Source: Synechococcus sp. BO 8801
GTDB taxonomy: Bacteria; Cyanobacteriota; Cyanobacteriia; PCC-6307; Cyanobiaceae
Direction of reading: 5' to 3'
Length of the DNA: 64,000 bases
NCBI RefSeq assembly: GCF_002252675.1
Contig: NZ_NQKY01000005.1
Span: 62,001 to 126,000, forward strand
Shown here: positions 22,963 to 31,444 of the stretch, piece by piece
Numbering within the stretch: the first letter of the stretch is position 1
How the letters are laid out: each line of letters opens with the position of its first letter
Notes under the pieces: model-generated
Database searches by the model: none
Seen by the model: only the letters and a program-made list of their open reading frames with translations
What the model was told of the DNA's origin: nothing
Translations under genes and position numbers: made by a program

Positions 22963-23033
22963 ACGGCAGCTCCAGCCAATCCCGCAGGGTCAGATCCAGA
23001 GGGTCATGCCGTCCAGTCGTTCCCCCCTGGCAC
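22963..23033 (-). pseudogene. scar of a CopG-MazF toxin-antitoxin pair
   Basis: Bases 22965-23003 on the minus strand would encode LDLTLRDWLELP and a stop, matching the last residues (LDLALRGWLELP) of the MazF-type toxin at 15635. Bases 23007-23029 (GTCATGCCGTCCAGTCG) match the other end of that toxin together with the antitoxin stop (CTCATGCGGTCCAGTCG at 15977). The whole body of the toxin between them is gone. Confidence 0.65.
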
Positions 23034-23060
23034 CAGAATCCGAGAGCCTTCCTTCCAACC

Positions 23061-23321
23061 ATGGGCGCGATCCTGCTCACCGTTCTGACCGTGCTGCTGG
23101 GCTATGGCCTCGGCAAGGGCGTCCCCCGGCTGGTGCAGGGCTCGGGCCGTCTGGCGCGCCGCTCCCGCTTCAGCCAGTTGGCCTTCGGCTGCCTGCTGCT
23201 GGTCCCCTGGCTGGTGGGGATCGTTCTGGTGGTGCAGATCCCCCTGAACCCAGGGCTGCTGCTGCCGGCCATCGGCTACGCGGCCGGCATGGCCTGGGGG
23301 CGCCGCAAGGTGGGGCTGTAG
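23061..23321 (+). CDS. small two-span membrane protein
   Basis: The 86-residue protein has two hydrophobic spans: AILLTVLTVLLGYGLGKGV near the start and FGCLLLVPWLVGIVLVVQI in the middle, with a third weaker stretch (LLLPAIGYAAGMAWG) and a basic tail. No motif is recognised. The ATG at 23061 is the only good start. It lies between two toxin-antitoxin pairs; a role with them is not supported by the sequence. Confidence 0.55.
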   Translation: MGAILLTVLTVLLGYGLGKGVPRLVQGSGRLARRSRFSQLAFGCLLLVPWLVGIVLVVQIPLNPGLLLPAIGYAAGMAWGRRKVGL

Positions 23322-23403
23322 GCGGGCGCCACTGGCCCCTGGCTCAAGCCCATGGCAAGAGGCCATACCATTGTCCTATCGGTTCTTCCCTGCAGGAATG
23401 GCC

Positions 23404-23766
23404 ATGCGTGCGGTAAGCGTCAGCGGCCTCAAGAACAATCCGGCCGAGGCGCTGCGGCAGGCCAAGAGCGACATGGTGGTGGTGCTGAACCGCGATCACC
23501 CCGATGCCCTGCTGGTGGGCCTCGACCAGGGGGGACTGCTGCAGGCACCCGGTGTCAGGGCCGCCCTGGCCACGGCCCTGTTCCGCGACGGTGAGCTCTC
23601 CCTGGCCAGGGCCGCCCGCGTGGCCGACATGGACACCGCCACCTTCATCGCCCATCTCTCGCGCCTCGGCATCGCGGCGATCCGCCTGACGGAAGCCGAA
23701 ACCCGCGCCGATCTCGACACCCTGGAGCAGTGGCTGCAATCGTCATCAGCGACGCCAGCCCCCTGA
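23404..23766 (+). CDS. UPF0175-type antitoxin
   Basis: The protein starts MRAVSVSGLKNNPAEALRQA, a Phd-like dimerising head, and ends with a UPF0175 helix-turn-helix (ELSLARAARVADMDTATFIA then HLSRLGIAAIRL) and an acidic tail. The ATG at 23404 has AGGA six bases upstream; 23398 and 23371 are alternatives. Its 3' end overlaps the PIN-type toxin gene by 37 bp, the standard arrangement of UPF0175-DUF3368 pairs. Confidence 0.83.
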   Translation: MRAVSVSGLKNNPAEALRQAKSDMVVVLNRDHPDALLVGLDQGGLLQAPGVRAALATALFRDGELSLARAARVADMDTATFIAHLSRLGIAAIRLTEAETRADLDTLEQWLQSSSATPAP

Positions 23767-24239
23767 TCGGCCTGGCCCAGGTCAACGGGATCGGCTGGTT
23801 GCGGGAACTGTTCGGAACCGTGCTGCTCCCCGCCACCGTGGCCGATGAGGTGCTCACCGGCAGGTTCACCGATCAGGAAGCCAGGATCACCGCCGCCGTT
23901 GAGGCCGGCTGGCTGACGATCACGCCGGACCCCCAGCAGGGTCTGGAGTTGCCCGACCTCGACGAAGGCGAAGCGGCCAGCATCCGCCTGGCCCTCTCCA
24001 GACCCGGACCGGTGCTGCTGTTGATCGATGAACGGGCCGGAAGGGCCGTTGCCCACGAGCTCGGCCTGAAGGTTGCCGGCACCGCCGCAGTGATTGGCCT
24101 GGCCCGTCTGCGGGGCCTGATTCCATCGGCCCGGGCGGTGTTTGATGCGCTGCACAAAAGTGATTTCCGCATCGCTCCGGCCGTGATCACGACGGTGCTG
24201 AAGCGCTGTGGCGAGATCGACGACGACTCCGCCAGCTGA
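23730..24239 (+). CDS. DUF3368 PIN-domain toxin
   Basis: Starting at GTG 23730, the protein reads AAIVISDASPLIGLAQVNGI, the DUF3368 form of the PIN first motif, then TVADEVL, DLDEGEAASIRLAL, LLLIDERAGRAVAHELGL and TAAVIGLARLRGLI in the order seen in intact toxins. All four acidic positions appear present. Length about 169 fits. It should be an RNase neutralised by the overlapping UPF0175 protein and seems to be the one clearly complete PIN toxin of the window with a complete partner. Confidence 0.87.
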   Translation: MAAIVISDASPLIGLAQVNGIGWLRELFGTVLLPATVADEVLTGRFTDQEARITAAVEAGWLTITPDPQQGLELPDLDEGEAASIRLALSRPGPVLLLIDERAGRAVAHELGLKVAGTAAVIGLARLRGLIPSARAVFDALHKSDFRIAPAVITTVLKRCGEIDDDSAS

Positions 24240-24243
24240 AACC

Positions 24244-24555
24244 TCACCGCGGCAACTGCGATTCCAGCTCCCGTAGCCGCCCTTCGAGGGCCTCGATCCG
24301 CTCCAGGTAGGTGAGGGCCAGGGCCATCCCGGACACGTTGAGGCCGAAGTCGTCGCGCAGGCGGGCGGCGCGGCGGGCCAGGCTCACCGTGTGGACGTGG
24401 AAGGTCCACACCGGCGCGTGCTGGGCGCAGCGGAACACCCCGAACTGCACCAGTTCGATCACCTCCTCGTGGCCCAGCCCGGAGGCGGCCAGCAACTCCT
24501 CGAGGGCCACGGTGCACCCCTCGTCGTCGTCGGGGATCAGCAGATCGTCAGCCAT
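24244..24555 (-). CDS. cbpM: CbpM-like modulator of the DnaJ-type chaperone
   Basis: The 103-residue protein has the CbpM/MerR-head pattern: [28 protein letters not shown], then [30 protein letters not shown] and a C-terminal leucine-rich helix. CbpM binds the J-domain of CbpA and blocks its work with DnaK. Its ATG overlaps the stop of the upstream cbpA gene by 8 bp, so the pair is co-transcribed. The identification rests on the neighbour as much as on the sequence. Confidence 0.82.
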   Translation of the reverse strand: MADDLLIPDDDEGCTVALEELLAASGLGHEEVIELVQFGVFRCAQHAPVWTFHVHTVSLARRAARLRDDFGLNVSGMALALTYLERIEALEGRLRELESQLPR

Positions 24556-25525
24556 CGGTGGAGGGTCCTTCGAGGTGGTGGCGGGGGCTAAAGGCGGAGG
24601 CTTCGGCGAGTTCGCGGTAAAGCGCCTGCTCCCGTTCGCCGATCTTTTCGGGCAGCACGATCTGAATCACACCGTAGAGATCGCCCGCCCCCTCGCGCCG
24701 CTGGGGCAGACCCTTGCCGGCCAGGCGCAGCTTCTGGCCGCTGCGCATCCCCGGCTTAAGGGTCACCGCCACCGGTCCATCGAGGCTGGGCACGCTGATC
24801 TCGGCCCCCAGGGCCGCCTCCCAGGGGGCGATCGGCAGCTCCAGGTAGAGGTCGTGGCCCACGGCCTTGAAGCGGGGATGGGGCGCCAGCCGCACCTCCA
24901 GATAGAGATCGCCGGGGGCACCGCCGGCGATGCCGTCGCCCCCCTTGCCCGGCACCCGCAGCCGCTCCCCCTCCACCACGCCGCGGGGCACCCGGATCCG
25001 GCCGCTGCGGCTCTGTTTCTCCACCCGGCCATCGGCCCCCAGCACCGGAACGCTCAGCGAGAACGACACCTCCGTCCCCCGGGCGGCCTGCTCCAGGCTC
25101 AGCTCGGTGGCCACCTCCACGTCCTGGCCGCGGATCGGGAAGTCCGCCCCCTGTCGCCGGGGTCCGCCGGTGCCGCCAGCGAAGCCGCCGAAGCCGCCAC
25201 CGCCGAAGCCCATCCGCTCGAACAGATCGGCCAGGTCCACCTCCTGCTGGCTGCCGCCGCGCGAGAAGCGGCTGTCCCATTCCGGGGAGGGATGGAACTC
25301 TTCGCCGGGGCCATGGCGGCCGAGGTCGTCATAGGCCTGGCGCTTCTCCGGATCCGAAAGCGTCTGATAGGCCTCGCTGATCTCCTTGAAGCGCTCCTCG
25401 GCGCCCTCCTCCTTGGCCACATCGGGGTGGTATTTCCGCGCCAGTTTTCGGTAGGCCTTCTTGATCTCCTCGGCGCTGGCCTCGCGCTCCACCCCCAGGC
25501 TGGCGTAGTAGTCCTTGAACTTCAT
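24548..25525 (-). CDS. cbpA: CbpA-type DnaJ co-chaperone
   Basis: The N-terminal J-domain ([20 protein letters not shown]) carries the HPD motif in [12 protein letters not shown] that stimulates DnaK ATPase. A G/F-rich linker follows ([17 protein letters not shown]), then the two C-terminal substrate-binding beta domains (for example [20 protein letters not shown]). There is no Cys-rich zinc-finger region, so it is CbpA rather than DnaJ. Length of 325 residues is standard. It is followed by its modulator CbpM and is divergent from the disrupted TauE-type gene. Confidence 0.93.
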   Translation of the reverse strand: MKFKDYYASLGVEREASAEEIKKAYRKLARKYHPDVAKEEGAEERFKEISEAYQTLSDPEKRQAYDDLGRHGPGEEFHPSPEWDSRFSRGGSQQEVDLADLFERMGFGGGGFGGFAGGTGGPRRQGADFPIRGQDVEVATELSLEQAARGTEVSFSLSVPVLGADGRVEKQSRSGRIRVPRGVVEGERLRVPGKGGDGIAGGAPGDLYLEVRLAPHPRFKAVGHDLYLELPIAPWEAALGAEISVPSLDGPVAVTLKPGMRSGQKLRLAGKGLPQRREGAGDLYGVIQIVLPEKIGEREQALYRELAEASAFSPRHHLEGPSTDG

Positions 25526-25568
25526 CGCAGCGTCCCTGCCCGGTGCCCGGGATCGGGGCCATCCTCCT

Positions 25569-26204
25569 ATGCCCCTGCTGATCGCCCTGGCGGCGGTGGC
25601 TTTTCTCTAGGCCTCGGTGGGCCATGCCGGCGCCTCCGGCTACATCGCCGTGCTGGCCCTGGCGGCTGTGCCGGCACCCGAGATCCGCGCCATCGCCCTG
25701 GTGCTGAACGTGCTGGTGGCGAGCGTCGGCACGCTGCAGTGCGTCGTCGCCGGTCACTTCCGCCGCGATGTCTTTGTGCCCCTGGCCCTGGCGTCGGTGC
25801 CCGCGGCCCTGGTCGGCGGGGCCATCACCCTGCCGGCCGTTCTGCTGCGCCAGCTGATCGGGGCGGTGCTGCTGTTCTCCGCCTGGCGACAGGTCGGCCA
25901 GCTGCCCGCCGACCCGGGGGCGATGCGGCCCTGGGCCTGCTGGCGGGGCTCACCGGCACCGGCGGCGGCCGTGTCGGTGGCCTTCATCCTGGTGAACTCG
26001 ATCGCCGGCCTGGCCGGCCTGGTGCTGCGCCATGGCGTGGCCGCCATGCCGGATCCTGGGGCCCTCGCGCCGCTGGTGGGGGTGGTGCTGGTCGGCGGCA
26101 CGTTGGGGGCCTACGGCGGCAGCCGGCGCTTTCCATCGCCCTGGATCCGCCGGTTGCTGGCGGTGGTGCTGGTGATCGCCGCCTGGAAACTGCTGGCCTG
26201 CTGA
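25569..26204 (+). pseudogene. TauE/SafE-family membrane transporter with an amber codon
   Basis: The frame from the ATG at 25569 encodes [13 protein letters not shown], then TAG at 25608-25610, then ASVGHAGASGYIAVLALAAV, which is exactly the TauE/SafE N-terminal motif (normally FLYxSVGHAGASGY), so Tyr TAC/TAT has become TAG. Downstream the frame is open for about 200 codons with seven hydrophobic spans. TauE/SafE proteins export small anions such as sulfite. A GTG at 25617 could restart translation after the first span. A sequencing error cannot be excluded. Confidence 0.75.
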
Positions 26205-26219
26205 GCCTGAGGCGGCCGT

Positions 26220-27281
26220 TCAGCCGATTGCCCGGGCCGGGAAGCGGCGCCGCAGCCACAGCGACACGTAGACCAGCGCCACCAGCACGGGCACCTCGAT
26301 CAGGGGCCCGATCACCCCGGCCAGGGCCTGGCGGGAGCTGACCCCCCAGACGCTGATGCTGACGGCGATGGCCAGCTCGAAGTTGTTGCCGGCGGCGGTG
26401 AACGCCAGGGTGGCCGTTTTCGGGTAGCTGAGCCCGTTGCGGCGGCCCACCGCGAACGCCACGCTCCACATGATCGCGAAGTAGAGCAGCAGGGGCACGG
26501 CCACGGCGGCCACCGTGAGCGGATCGGAGGTGATCGCCTGGCCCTGCAGGGCGAACATCACCACGATCGTGAACAGCAGACCGTAAAGCGCGAACGGGCT
26601 GATGAACGGGATGAAGCGCCGCTCGTACCAGCGGGGTCCCTTGAGCCGCAGACCGATGCGGCGGCTGAGGTAGCCCGCGGCCAGAGGCAGCCCCAGGAAC
26701 ACCAGCACCGCCGCGGCGATCTCCGCCATCGAAAAGGCCACGTCCTGGGTGGCCAGCCCCAGCCAGCCGGGCAGGACCTTCAGGTAGAAGCCGCCCAGCA
26801 GGGCATAGGCCAGCACCTGGATGATCGCGTTGATCGCCACCAGCAGGGCGGCCGCCTCCCGGTCGCCCCGGGCCAGATCGATCCAGATCAGCACCATGGC
26901 GATGCAGGGGGCCAGGCCGATCAGGATCAGGCCGGTGCGGAACTCCGGCTGGCCGGGCAGGAACAGCCAGGCCAGGGCGAACATCAGGGCCGGCCCCAGG
27001 CCCCAGACCAGCAGCAACGACAACCGCAGCAGGCGCCGATCCCGCGCCGCCCGCCCCAGCTCCTCGTAGTGCACCTTGGCCAGCACCGGGTACATCATCA
27101 GCAGCAGCCCCAGGGCGATCGGCAGGGAGGTGTTGCCGAGGCGCACGGCATCGAGCCAGCCCTGGATGGCCGGGAACCAGCGGCCCAGCAGCAGGCCGCC
27201 GGCCATGGCCAGCAGGATCCAGAGCGGCAGGTAGCGGTCGAGCAGCGACAACCGTGCCAGCACGGCCCTGTCCTCGTCCAT
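26220..27281 (-). CDS. acr3: Acr3/ArsB-type arsenite efflux transporter
   Basis: This 353-residue protein has ten hydrophobic spans of the Acr3 family: LPLWILLAMAGGLLLGRWFP at the start, PIALGLLLMMYPVLAKVHYEE, GLAPCIAMVLIWIDLARGD with the Cys needed for arsenite recognition, and a TAAGNNFELAIAVSI motif near the end. It should export As(III) across the cytoplasmic membrane. No ArsR or ArsC gene is adjacent. Directly upstream (27298-27320) TGATTAG occurs twice, a possible operator. Confidence 0.92.
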   Translation of the reverse strand: MDEDRAVLARLSLLDRYLPLWILLAMAGGLLLGRWFPAIQGWLDAVRLGNTSLPIALGLLLMMYPVLAKVHYEELGRAARDRRLLRLSLLLVWGLGPALMFALAWLFLPGQPEFRTGLILIGLAPCIAMVLIWIDLARGDREAAALLVAINAIIQVLAYALLGGFYLKVLPGWLGLATQDVAFSMAEIAAAVLVFLGLPLAAGYLSRRIGLRLKGPRWYERRFIPFISPFALYGLLFTIVVMFALQGQAITSDPLTVAAVAVPLLLYFAIMWSVAFAVGRRNGLSYPKTATLAFTAAGNNFELAIAVSISVWGVSSRQALAGVIGPLIEVPVLVALVYVSLWLRRRFPARAIG

Positions 27282-27316
27282 GCGATGGCCCCGCTGATTA
27301 GATCAACGCTACTTGA

Positions 27317-28141
27317 TTAGCCCGTTGGGCCTGGCTCCGCCACCCGCCTGAGCCGCTGTGCGGCATGGGCGACGGGGTGCAGCGAGACGTTCTCCACCGA
27401 CTGCGCCTGGCTGGCCCCGAACGGGTTGTCGAGATCCGTGATCAGCAGCAGCAGCTTGATCAACAGCAGCGAGATCACCCCGATGAAGAACAGGGATTCG
27501 GCGAAGGGCTCGATCCGGGAGAGCACCAGCCCGACGATGAGCACCCCGGTGCCGATGTAGGCGACTCCATAGACGGAGGGGACGAACGTGGTGGAGCGGA
27601 TCACGTCGATGCGCTGCACGCCGCGGCGGATGTGGGCCAGCTCCAGCAGCAGGCGCGCCTGCAGCGGGGCTGGATTCCAGACGCCCAGCCGTTCAATCGA
27701 CAGCTGCAGCGTGTCCAGCCGCTCCAGCAGCAGCAGGGTCGGCCCGGCCTCCCGCATCCAGGCCAGCAGCGATTCGCTGAAGTCCGCCAGCCGGGCCAGG
27801 GTTCCCTGCACCTCGGCCTCCGGCTGCCGCAGCCCCAGGCCCTGCACCTCGAGGGCGAGGCATTCCAGGGCGGCGGCCAGTTCACCGGGCAGCTTCTCCC
27901 CTTCCTTGTAATCCGTCAGCACCCCATTCAGCAGGAAGCCCAGCAGGAACACCTCCGAGGCCACCAGGGCGGAGAACAGGGGATTCGGTGTCAGAACCTC
28001 CCAGTGCTCCTGGTGCACCAGCACCCGGCAGGCTTCGATGGCCAGCAGCACCAGGCCCACCCGGCCAAAGAACCAGAGGCGCCGCAGCAGGGGCCTGGGG
28101 TCCGGCTTGGTGGCCGGATCCCTGGAACTCGCGCTCATCAC
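27317..28141 (-). CDS. hypothetical membrane protein
   Basis: The 274-residue protein has four hydrophobic spans: WFFGRVGLVLLAIEACRVL and LFSALVASEVFLLGFLLNGVL near the N-terminus, then GVAYIGTGVLIVGLVLSRI and LFFIGVISLLLIKLLLLITDL near the C-terminus, around a cytoplasmic helical middle rich in Leu (LLLLERLDTLQLSIERL). The layout is like DUF4239/bestrophin-like proteins, though no signature residue is certain. It lies between the arsenite transporter and pstS on the same strand. Confidence 0.6.
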   Translation of the reverse strand: MMSASSRDPATKPDPRPLLRRLWFFGRVGLVLLAIEACRVLVHQEHWEVLTPNPLFSALVASEVFLLGFLLNGVLTDYKEGEKLPGELAAALECLALEVQGLGLRQPEAEVQGTLARLADFSESLLAWMREAGPTLLLLERLDTLQLSIERLGVWNPAPLQARLLLELAHIRRGVQRIDVIRSTTFVPSVYGVAYIGTGVLIVGLVLSRIEPFAESLFFIGVISLLLIKLLLLITDLDNPFGASQAQSVENVSLHPVAHAAQRLRRVAEPGPTG

Positions 28142-28186
28142 GGCAAACCGAACCGATGCCAGTCTCGGCGGCGATACCGGCCTGGA

Positions 28187-29245
28187 TCAGTCCTTGATCT
28201 TGGCCACCTCATCCCGGGCCCGCTTCAGCACATCGCCGCTGAGGGGGACGAAGCCCAGCTCGGCCGCCTGCTTCTGGCGCTCTTCCTCCAGGGCCCAGAG
28301 CAGGAAGGTGCGCACGGCTTCCGCCTTCTGCTCTCCCTGTCCGCTCTGGTAGGCCAGGATCCAGGTGAAGGCCACGATCGGGTAGCTCTCCGCCCCCTCG
28401 GGGTTGCAGTCCTCGCCAGCCAGGCGCTCATCGAGCTTGATGTTGTTGAGGGCCGCCGCTCCGGAGCTGGCGTCCGGCAGAACGAACTTTCCGGCCTTGT
28501 TCTGCAGCGCCGCCGGCTTCACGGTGCCCCGCAGGTACGCCTGGTTGACATAGCCGATTGTTCCGGCGGTGTTCTGGATCACACCGGCCACGCCTTCGTT
28601 CCCCCGGCCCGCGAGCCCGACGGGCCACTGCACCGCCTTGCCGACGCCCACCTTCTTCTTCCATTCCTCCGAGAAGCAGGCAAGCGCGTTGGTGAAGTTG
28701 AAGGTGGTGCCGGAGCCATCGGAGCGGTGCACCACCGCCAGGGGCCGGTCGGGACAGCCCAGGGCACTCCAGTTGGTGATCTTGCCCAGGAAGATGTCGG
28801 CCAGCTGGGCCTGGGTCAGCTTGAGACCGGGGCAGTCGGGATTGTTGTAGGCCGGGCTGATCGTGCCGCCCAGCATGGGGATCTGCACGGCGCCGCGCTT
28901 GCCGGCCGTGCCGGCCTTGAAGTCTTCGTCGCTGAGCGACTCGTCGGTGGCGCCGAAATCCACCGAGCCGGCCAGGAACGAGCGCACCCCCTGCCCGGAC
29001 CCCACCGACTGGTAGTTCACCAGCGAGCCTTTGGCGGTCTTGTAGTCGGCGGCCCAGCGCTGGTAGGCGGGCGCCGGGAAGGAGGCTCCGGCCCCGTTCA
29101 GCGAGGGCAGACCGCCGCCGCCGGAGCCGCAGGCACTGAGGCCGAGCGCCAGGACGCCGAGCCCCCCCGGGAGGCCGGCGCGACGCAGGCGTGCGAGGGT
29201 CCGCTGGTGGGGAAGGGGCACGGGGCTGGCAACGTGTTGTTCCAT
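28187..29245 (-). CDS. pstS: phosphate ABC transporter substrate-binding lipoprotein PstS
   Basis: A lipobox (LALGLSAC) places the lipidated Cys at about residue 39. The mature protein has the PstS pattern: GAGASFPAPAYQRW, VNYQSVGSGQGVRSFLAGSV with phosphate-binding Ser residues, DFGATDESLSDEDF, VVHRSDGSGTTFNF and GVAGVIQNTAGTIGYV. It binds inorganic phosphate outside the cytoplasmic membrane for the PstCAB permease, which is not in this window. A DUF389 gene lies 11 bp upstream on the same strand. No clear cyanobacterial Pho box (repeated CTTAACCT) is seen. Confidence 0.93.
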   Translation of the reverse strand: MEQHVASPVPLPHQRTLARLRRAGLPGGLGVLALGLSACGSGGGGLPSLNGAGASFPAPAYQRWAADYKTAKGSLVNYQSVGSGQGVRSFLAGSVDFGATDESLSDEDFKAGTAGKRGAVQIPMLGGTISPAYNNPDCPGLKLTQAQLADIFLGKITNWSALGCPDRPLAVVHRSDGSGTTFNFTNALACFSEEWKKKVGVGKAVQWPVGLAGRGNEGVAGVIQNTAGTIGYVNQAYLRGTVKPAALQNKAGKFVLPDASSGAAALNNIKLDERLAGEDCNPEGAESYPIVAFTWILAYQSGQGEQKAEAVRTFLLWALEEERQKQAAELGFVPLSGDVLKRARDEVAKIKD

Positions 29246-29256
29246 ACATTTACTGC

Positions 29257-30384
29257 TTACTGGGACGTCGGGCCGGCCCCCTCCGGTGTGTCCTCAGGGG
29301 CCTCTACCTCCTGTCCGCGCGGCAGCGGCGGCACGGTCGGCGGCGGCAGCACCTCCAGCTCGGGGGGGTTGGGTGGGGTGTCCGGGCCGATCAGATCCAC
29401 CGCCGTGCGTTGCATCACCAGCCGGAAGCGCAGCGGTGCCTGGGTTTTGTTGATGAATTCCTGCACGGCGGACACCTGCCCTGCCGTCGGCAGGTCCGGA
29501 TCGGTCACCCGCACCCGGGCCCGGATCAGCGGTGGGTTCTGCTGCCAGTCGATGCTGAGGCCCACCATGTCGATGGCGGGATCGCCGCCGAGGGTGATCG
29601 TGCTGCTGCGCAGTCGTTGCTCGATGGCGGCCTCCAGCTGCTGGGCCTTGTTCTCCTGGCGGGTCTGGTTCACCAGGCGGAAGAAGCTGCTGCCCAGGGG
29701 AATCACCAGCAGGGCGGTGAGCGCCACGCTGGTGAGGCCCAGGCGGCTGTGGAACAGCCGGCGCCGGTACACCTTCTCGAGGGTCCCGAGGGACGCCATC
29801 GCCCCCACCATGATCCCGAGCAGGTTGGTGGCGAACAGCAGCAGCGCGCCGTAGGCCTGCATCCAGTCGGAGGAGGCCAGCAGGATCCCCACCACGCACA
29901 TGGGCGGCACCAGGGCCACGGCGATGGCCAGGCCGGCCAGGGCCGAGATGGCGTCCCTGCGCAGCTTGGCGTACATCGCCACCGCCCCGGCCACCAGGGC
30001 CACCCCCAGATCCAGCAGGTTGGGGCTGGTGCGGTTCATTACCTCGCTGCCGAAGCTCGGGAACGCCACCAGATGGCCCACCGCCATCGCCAGCAGCACG
30101 CAGATCACCACCCCCAGCATCAGAGTGCGCAGGGCCCGCAGGAACATCGGCAGCCGCCCCCGCAGGATCTCGAAGGCCATCGCCTGCAGCGGCATGATCC
30201 AGGGGGCCACGACCATGGCGCCGATCACCACCCCGGGGCTGTTGGCCAGCAGGCCGAGGGTGGCGATCAGGGTGGCCCCCACGGTGAGCACCACGAACAC
30301 CTGGCTGAAGCTGGCGTCGTGCTCGAACTCCTGCTGCAGCGCGGCCAGCCGGTCGTCGGCCGCTGGGGCGGGGGGGGAGGTCAT
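29257..30384 (-). CDS. DUF389-family membrane protein
   Basis: The 375-residue protein has about six hydrophobic spans and the DUF389 signature: GATLIATLGLLANSPGVVIG, AMVVAPWIMPLQAMAFEIL and VALVPPMCVVGILLASSDW. A soluble C-terminal domain starts near residue 240 (LEAAIEQRLRSSTITLGGDP) and ends in a Pro/Glu-rich tail. The role of DUF389 is unknown; a transport or regulatory role is often guessed. Its stop is 11 bp before pstS, so the pair is probably one transcription unit. Confidence 0.85.
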   Translation of the reverse strand: MTSPPAPAADDRLAALQQEFEHDASFSQVFVVLTVGATLIATLGLLANSPGVVIGAMVVAPWIMPLQAMAFEILRGRLPMFLRALRTLMLGVVICVLLAMAVGHLVAFPSFGSEVMNRTSPNLLDLGVALVAGAVAMYAKLRRDAISALAGLAIAVALVPPMCVVGILLASSDWMQAYGALLLFATNLLGIMVGAMASLGTLEKVYRRRLFHSRLGLTSVALTALLVIPLGSSFFRLVNQTRQENKAQQLEAAIEQRLRSSTITLGGDPAIDMVGLSIDWQQNPPLIRARVRVTDPDLPTAGQVSAVQEFINKTQAPLRFRLVMQRTAVDLIGPDTPPNPPELEVLPPPTVPPLPRGQEVEAPEDTPEGAGPTSQ

Positions 30385-30469
30385 GGCCGTAGCGGGCTAT
30401 CGCAGCGCACCCCATCCTGATGGCCCGCTGAGATACGTTCCACAGCCACGGCCACCTGCACACGCTTGG

Positions 30470-31012
30470 ATGACACGGCGGAAGCCGGGACCCTTCACCC
30501 TCTGGCCGCTGGCCATGGCCCTGCTGGCTCCCTCGGCTGCCCAGGCGAACAGCTGGACCTACCAGCGGCTGGTGGAGGCCTTCGAGCAGCGCGGCTTCAG
30601 CGTGCTCGGTAGCCACCCCCGCTGCGCCGAGCGAGGGCTGTACGGGCTCTATCTGCGCGAGAGCCGTCGCATCGTGGTCTGCCCCCGCGGCAACCTCGCC
30701 GACACCCTGCTGCACGAGGGGTGGCACGGGGTCCAGTCCCGCTGCCTGCGGGGCGCCCCGTTCCTGGGCGAGGAGGACCTGCGCCGGGGCCTGAGCCGCC
30801 GCGACCAGCGCGACCTGGCCCGGCTCTACGACGGGGCCCGCTGGCAGCGCGAGGCCGAGGCCCGGGTGATGGCCCGCCGTGATCCCGCCGCCTATTTCCG
30901 CCTCGTGGACGAGCTCTGCGGTTCAGCCGCTCCCCCACCGGCCGTCCCGCCGGCCCCGGCGTCACCGGAGAGCGCGCCTCAGGGCCAGGCGGTGAAGCGC
31001 ACCGGCTCATAG
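30470..31012 (+). CDS. exported putative zinc metalloprotease (HExxH)
   Basis: A signal peptide is likely (FTLWPLAMALLAPSAAQANS, cleavage after AQA). The mature protein has NLADTLLHEGWHGVQSRC with a perfect HExxH zincin motif (HEGWH), preceded by RESRRIVVCP. A third ligand is not obvious, though downstream Glu residues (FLGEEDLRRG, QREAEARV) are candidates. It is short, about 180 residues, with a Pro-rich tail. It is divergent from the DUF389 gene and overlaps a convergent gene by 34 bp. Protease activity is an inference from the motif. Confidence 0.6.
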   Translation: MTRRKPGPFTLWPLAMALLAPSAAQANSWTYQRLVEAFEQRGFSVLGSHPRCAERGLYGLYLRESRRIVVCPRGNLADTLLHEGWHGVQSRCLRGAPFLGEEDLRRGLSRRDQRDLARLYDGARWQREAEARVMARRDPAAYFRLVDELCGSAAPPPAVPPAPASPESAPQGQAVKRTGS

Positions 31013-31383
31013 CGGGCGATCGACACCCGCCAGCCCCGGATCGCCAGGGCGGCCAGTTCCGTATGGAAATCGGCCGTGGCGCCGCCGCCGACCCAGCGGG
31101 CCTTGAGCCGGGGCAACGGCTCCTGCAGGGCCTCCAGCGGCAGCTCCACCAGCAGCAGGCTGCCGTCCCCGGCGGCCCGCCGCAGGGCGCCCTCCTCGCT
31201 GCGCTGCCAGAGGCGCAGCAGCAGCTCCAGCAACAGGGTGCGGCCGTCGTCGCCGGGTTCCGCCGCTTCAGCCGCCGCCACGGCCAGGGACTTGCCGTTC
31301 AAGGGCAGGGCCCGCGTCCCTTCCTGCTCCAGCAGGGCCAGCGCCACCAGATAGGGAGCATCCGCCATGACCATCGCCCGCAC
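30979..31383 (-). CDS. conserved-type hypothetical protein
   Basis: I do not recognise this protein. The likely start is one of three close Met codons (31383, 31374 or 31368). It has an alternating Ala/Leu-rich sequence (PYLVALALLEQEGTRALPLNGKSL, LLLELLLRLWQRSEEGALRR) and ends RGWRVSIARYEPVRFTAW. No membrane span is clear. It is convergent with the exported metalloprotease-like gene and overlaps it by 34 bp. Confidence 0.55.
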   Translation of the reverse strand: MRAMVMADAPYLVALALLEQEGTRALPLNGKSLAVAAAEAAEPGDDGRTLLLELLLRLWQRSEEGALRRAAGDGSLLLVELPLEALQEPLPRLKARWVGGGATADFHTELAALAIRGWRVSIARYEPVRFTAWP

Positions 31384-31444
31384 AGAGCCCCCAGCCTGCT
31401 GGATCGTCTGGAACCGGGGCTGATGCCACCGACAGAAGCCGGGG

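Noticed and set aside
24311-26341. 676-codon plus-strand frame across cbpM, cbpA and the TauE gene
   Set aside because: Shadow of cbpA and cbpM; switches to another frame of the TauE gene; Arg/Gly/Ala-rich without motifs.
27365-29854. 829-codon open frame on the plus strand across three genes
   Set aside because: It lies opposite the membrane protein, pstS and DUF389 genes, all of which have family motifs; the translation is low-complexity.
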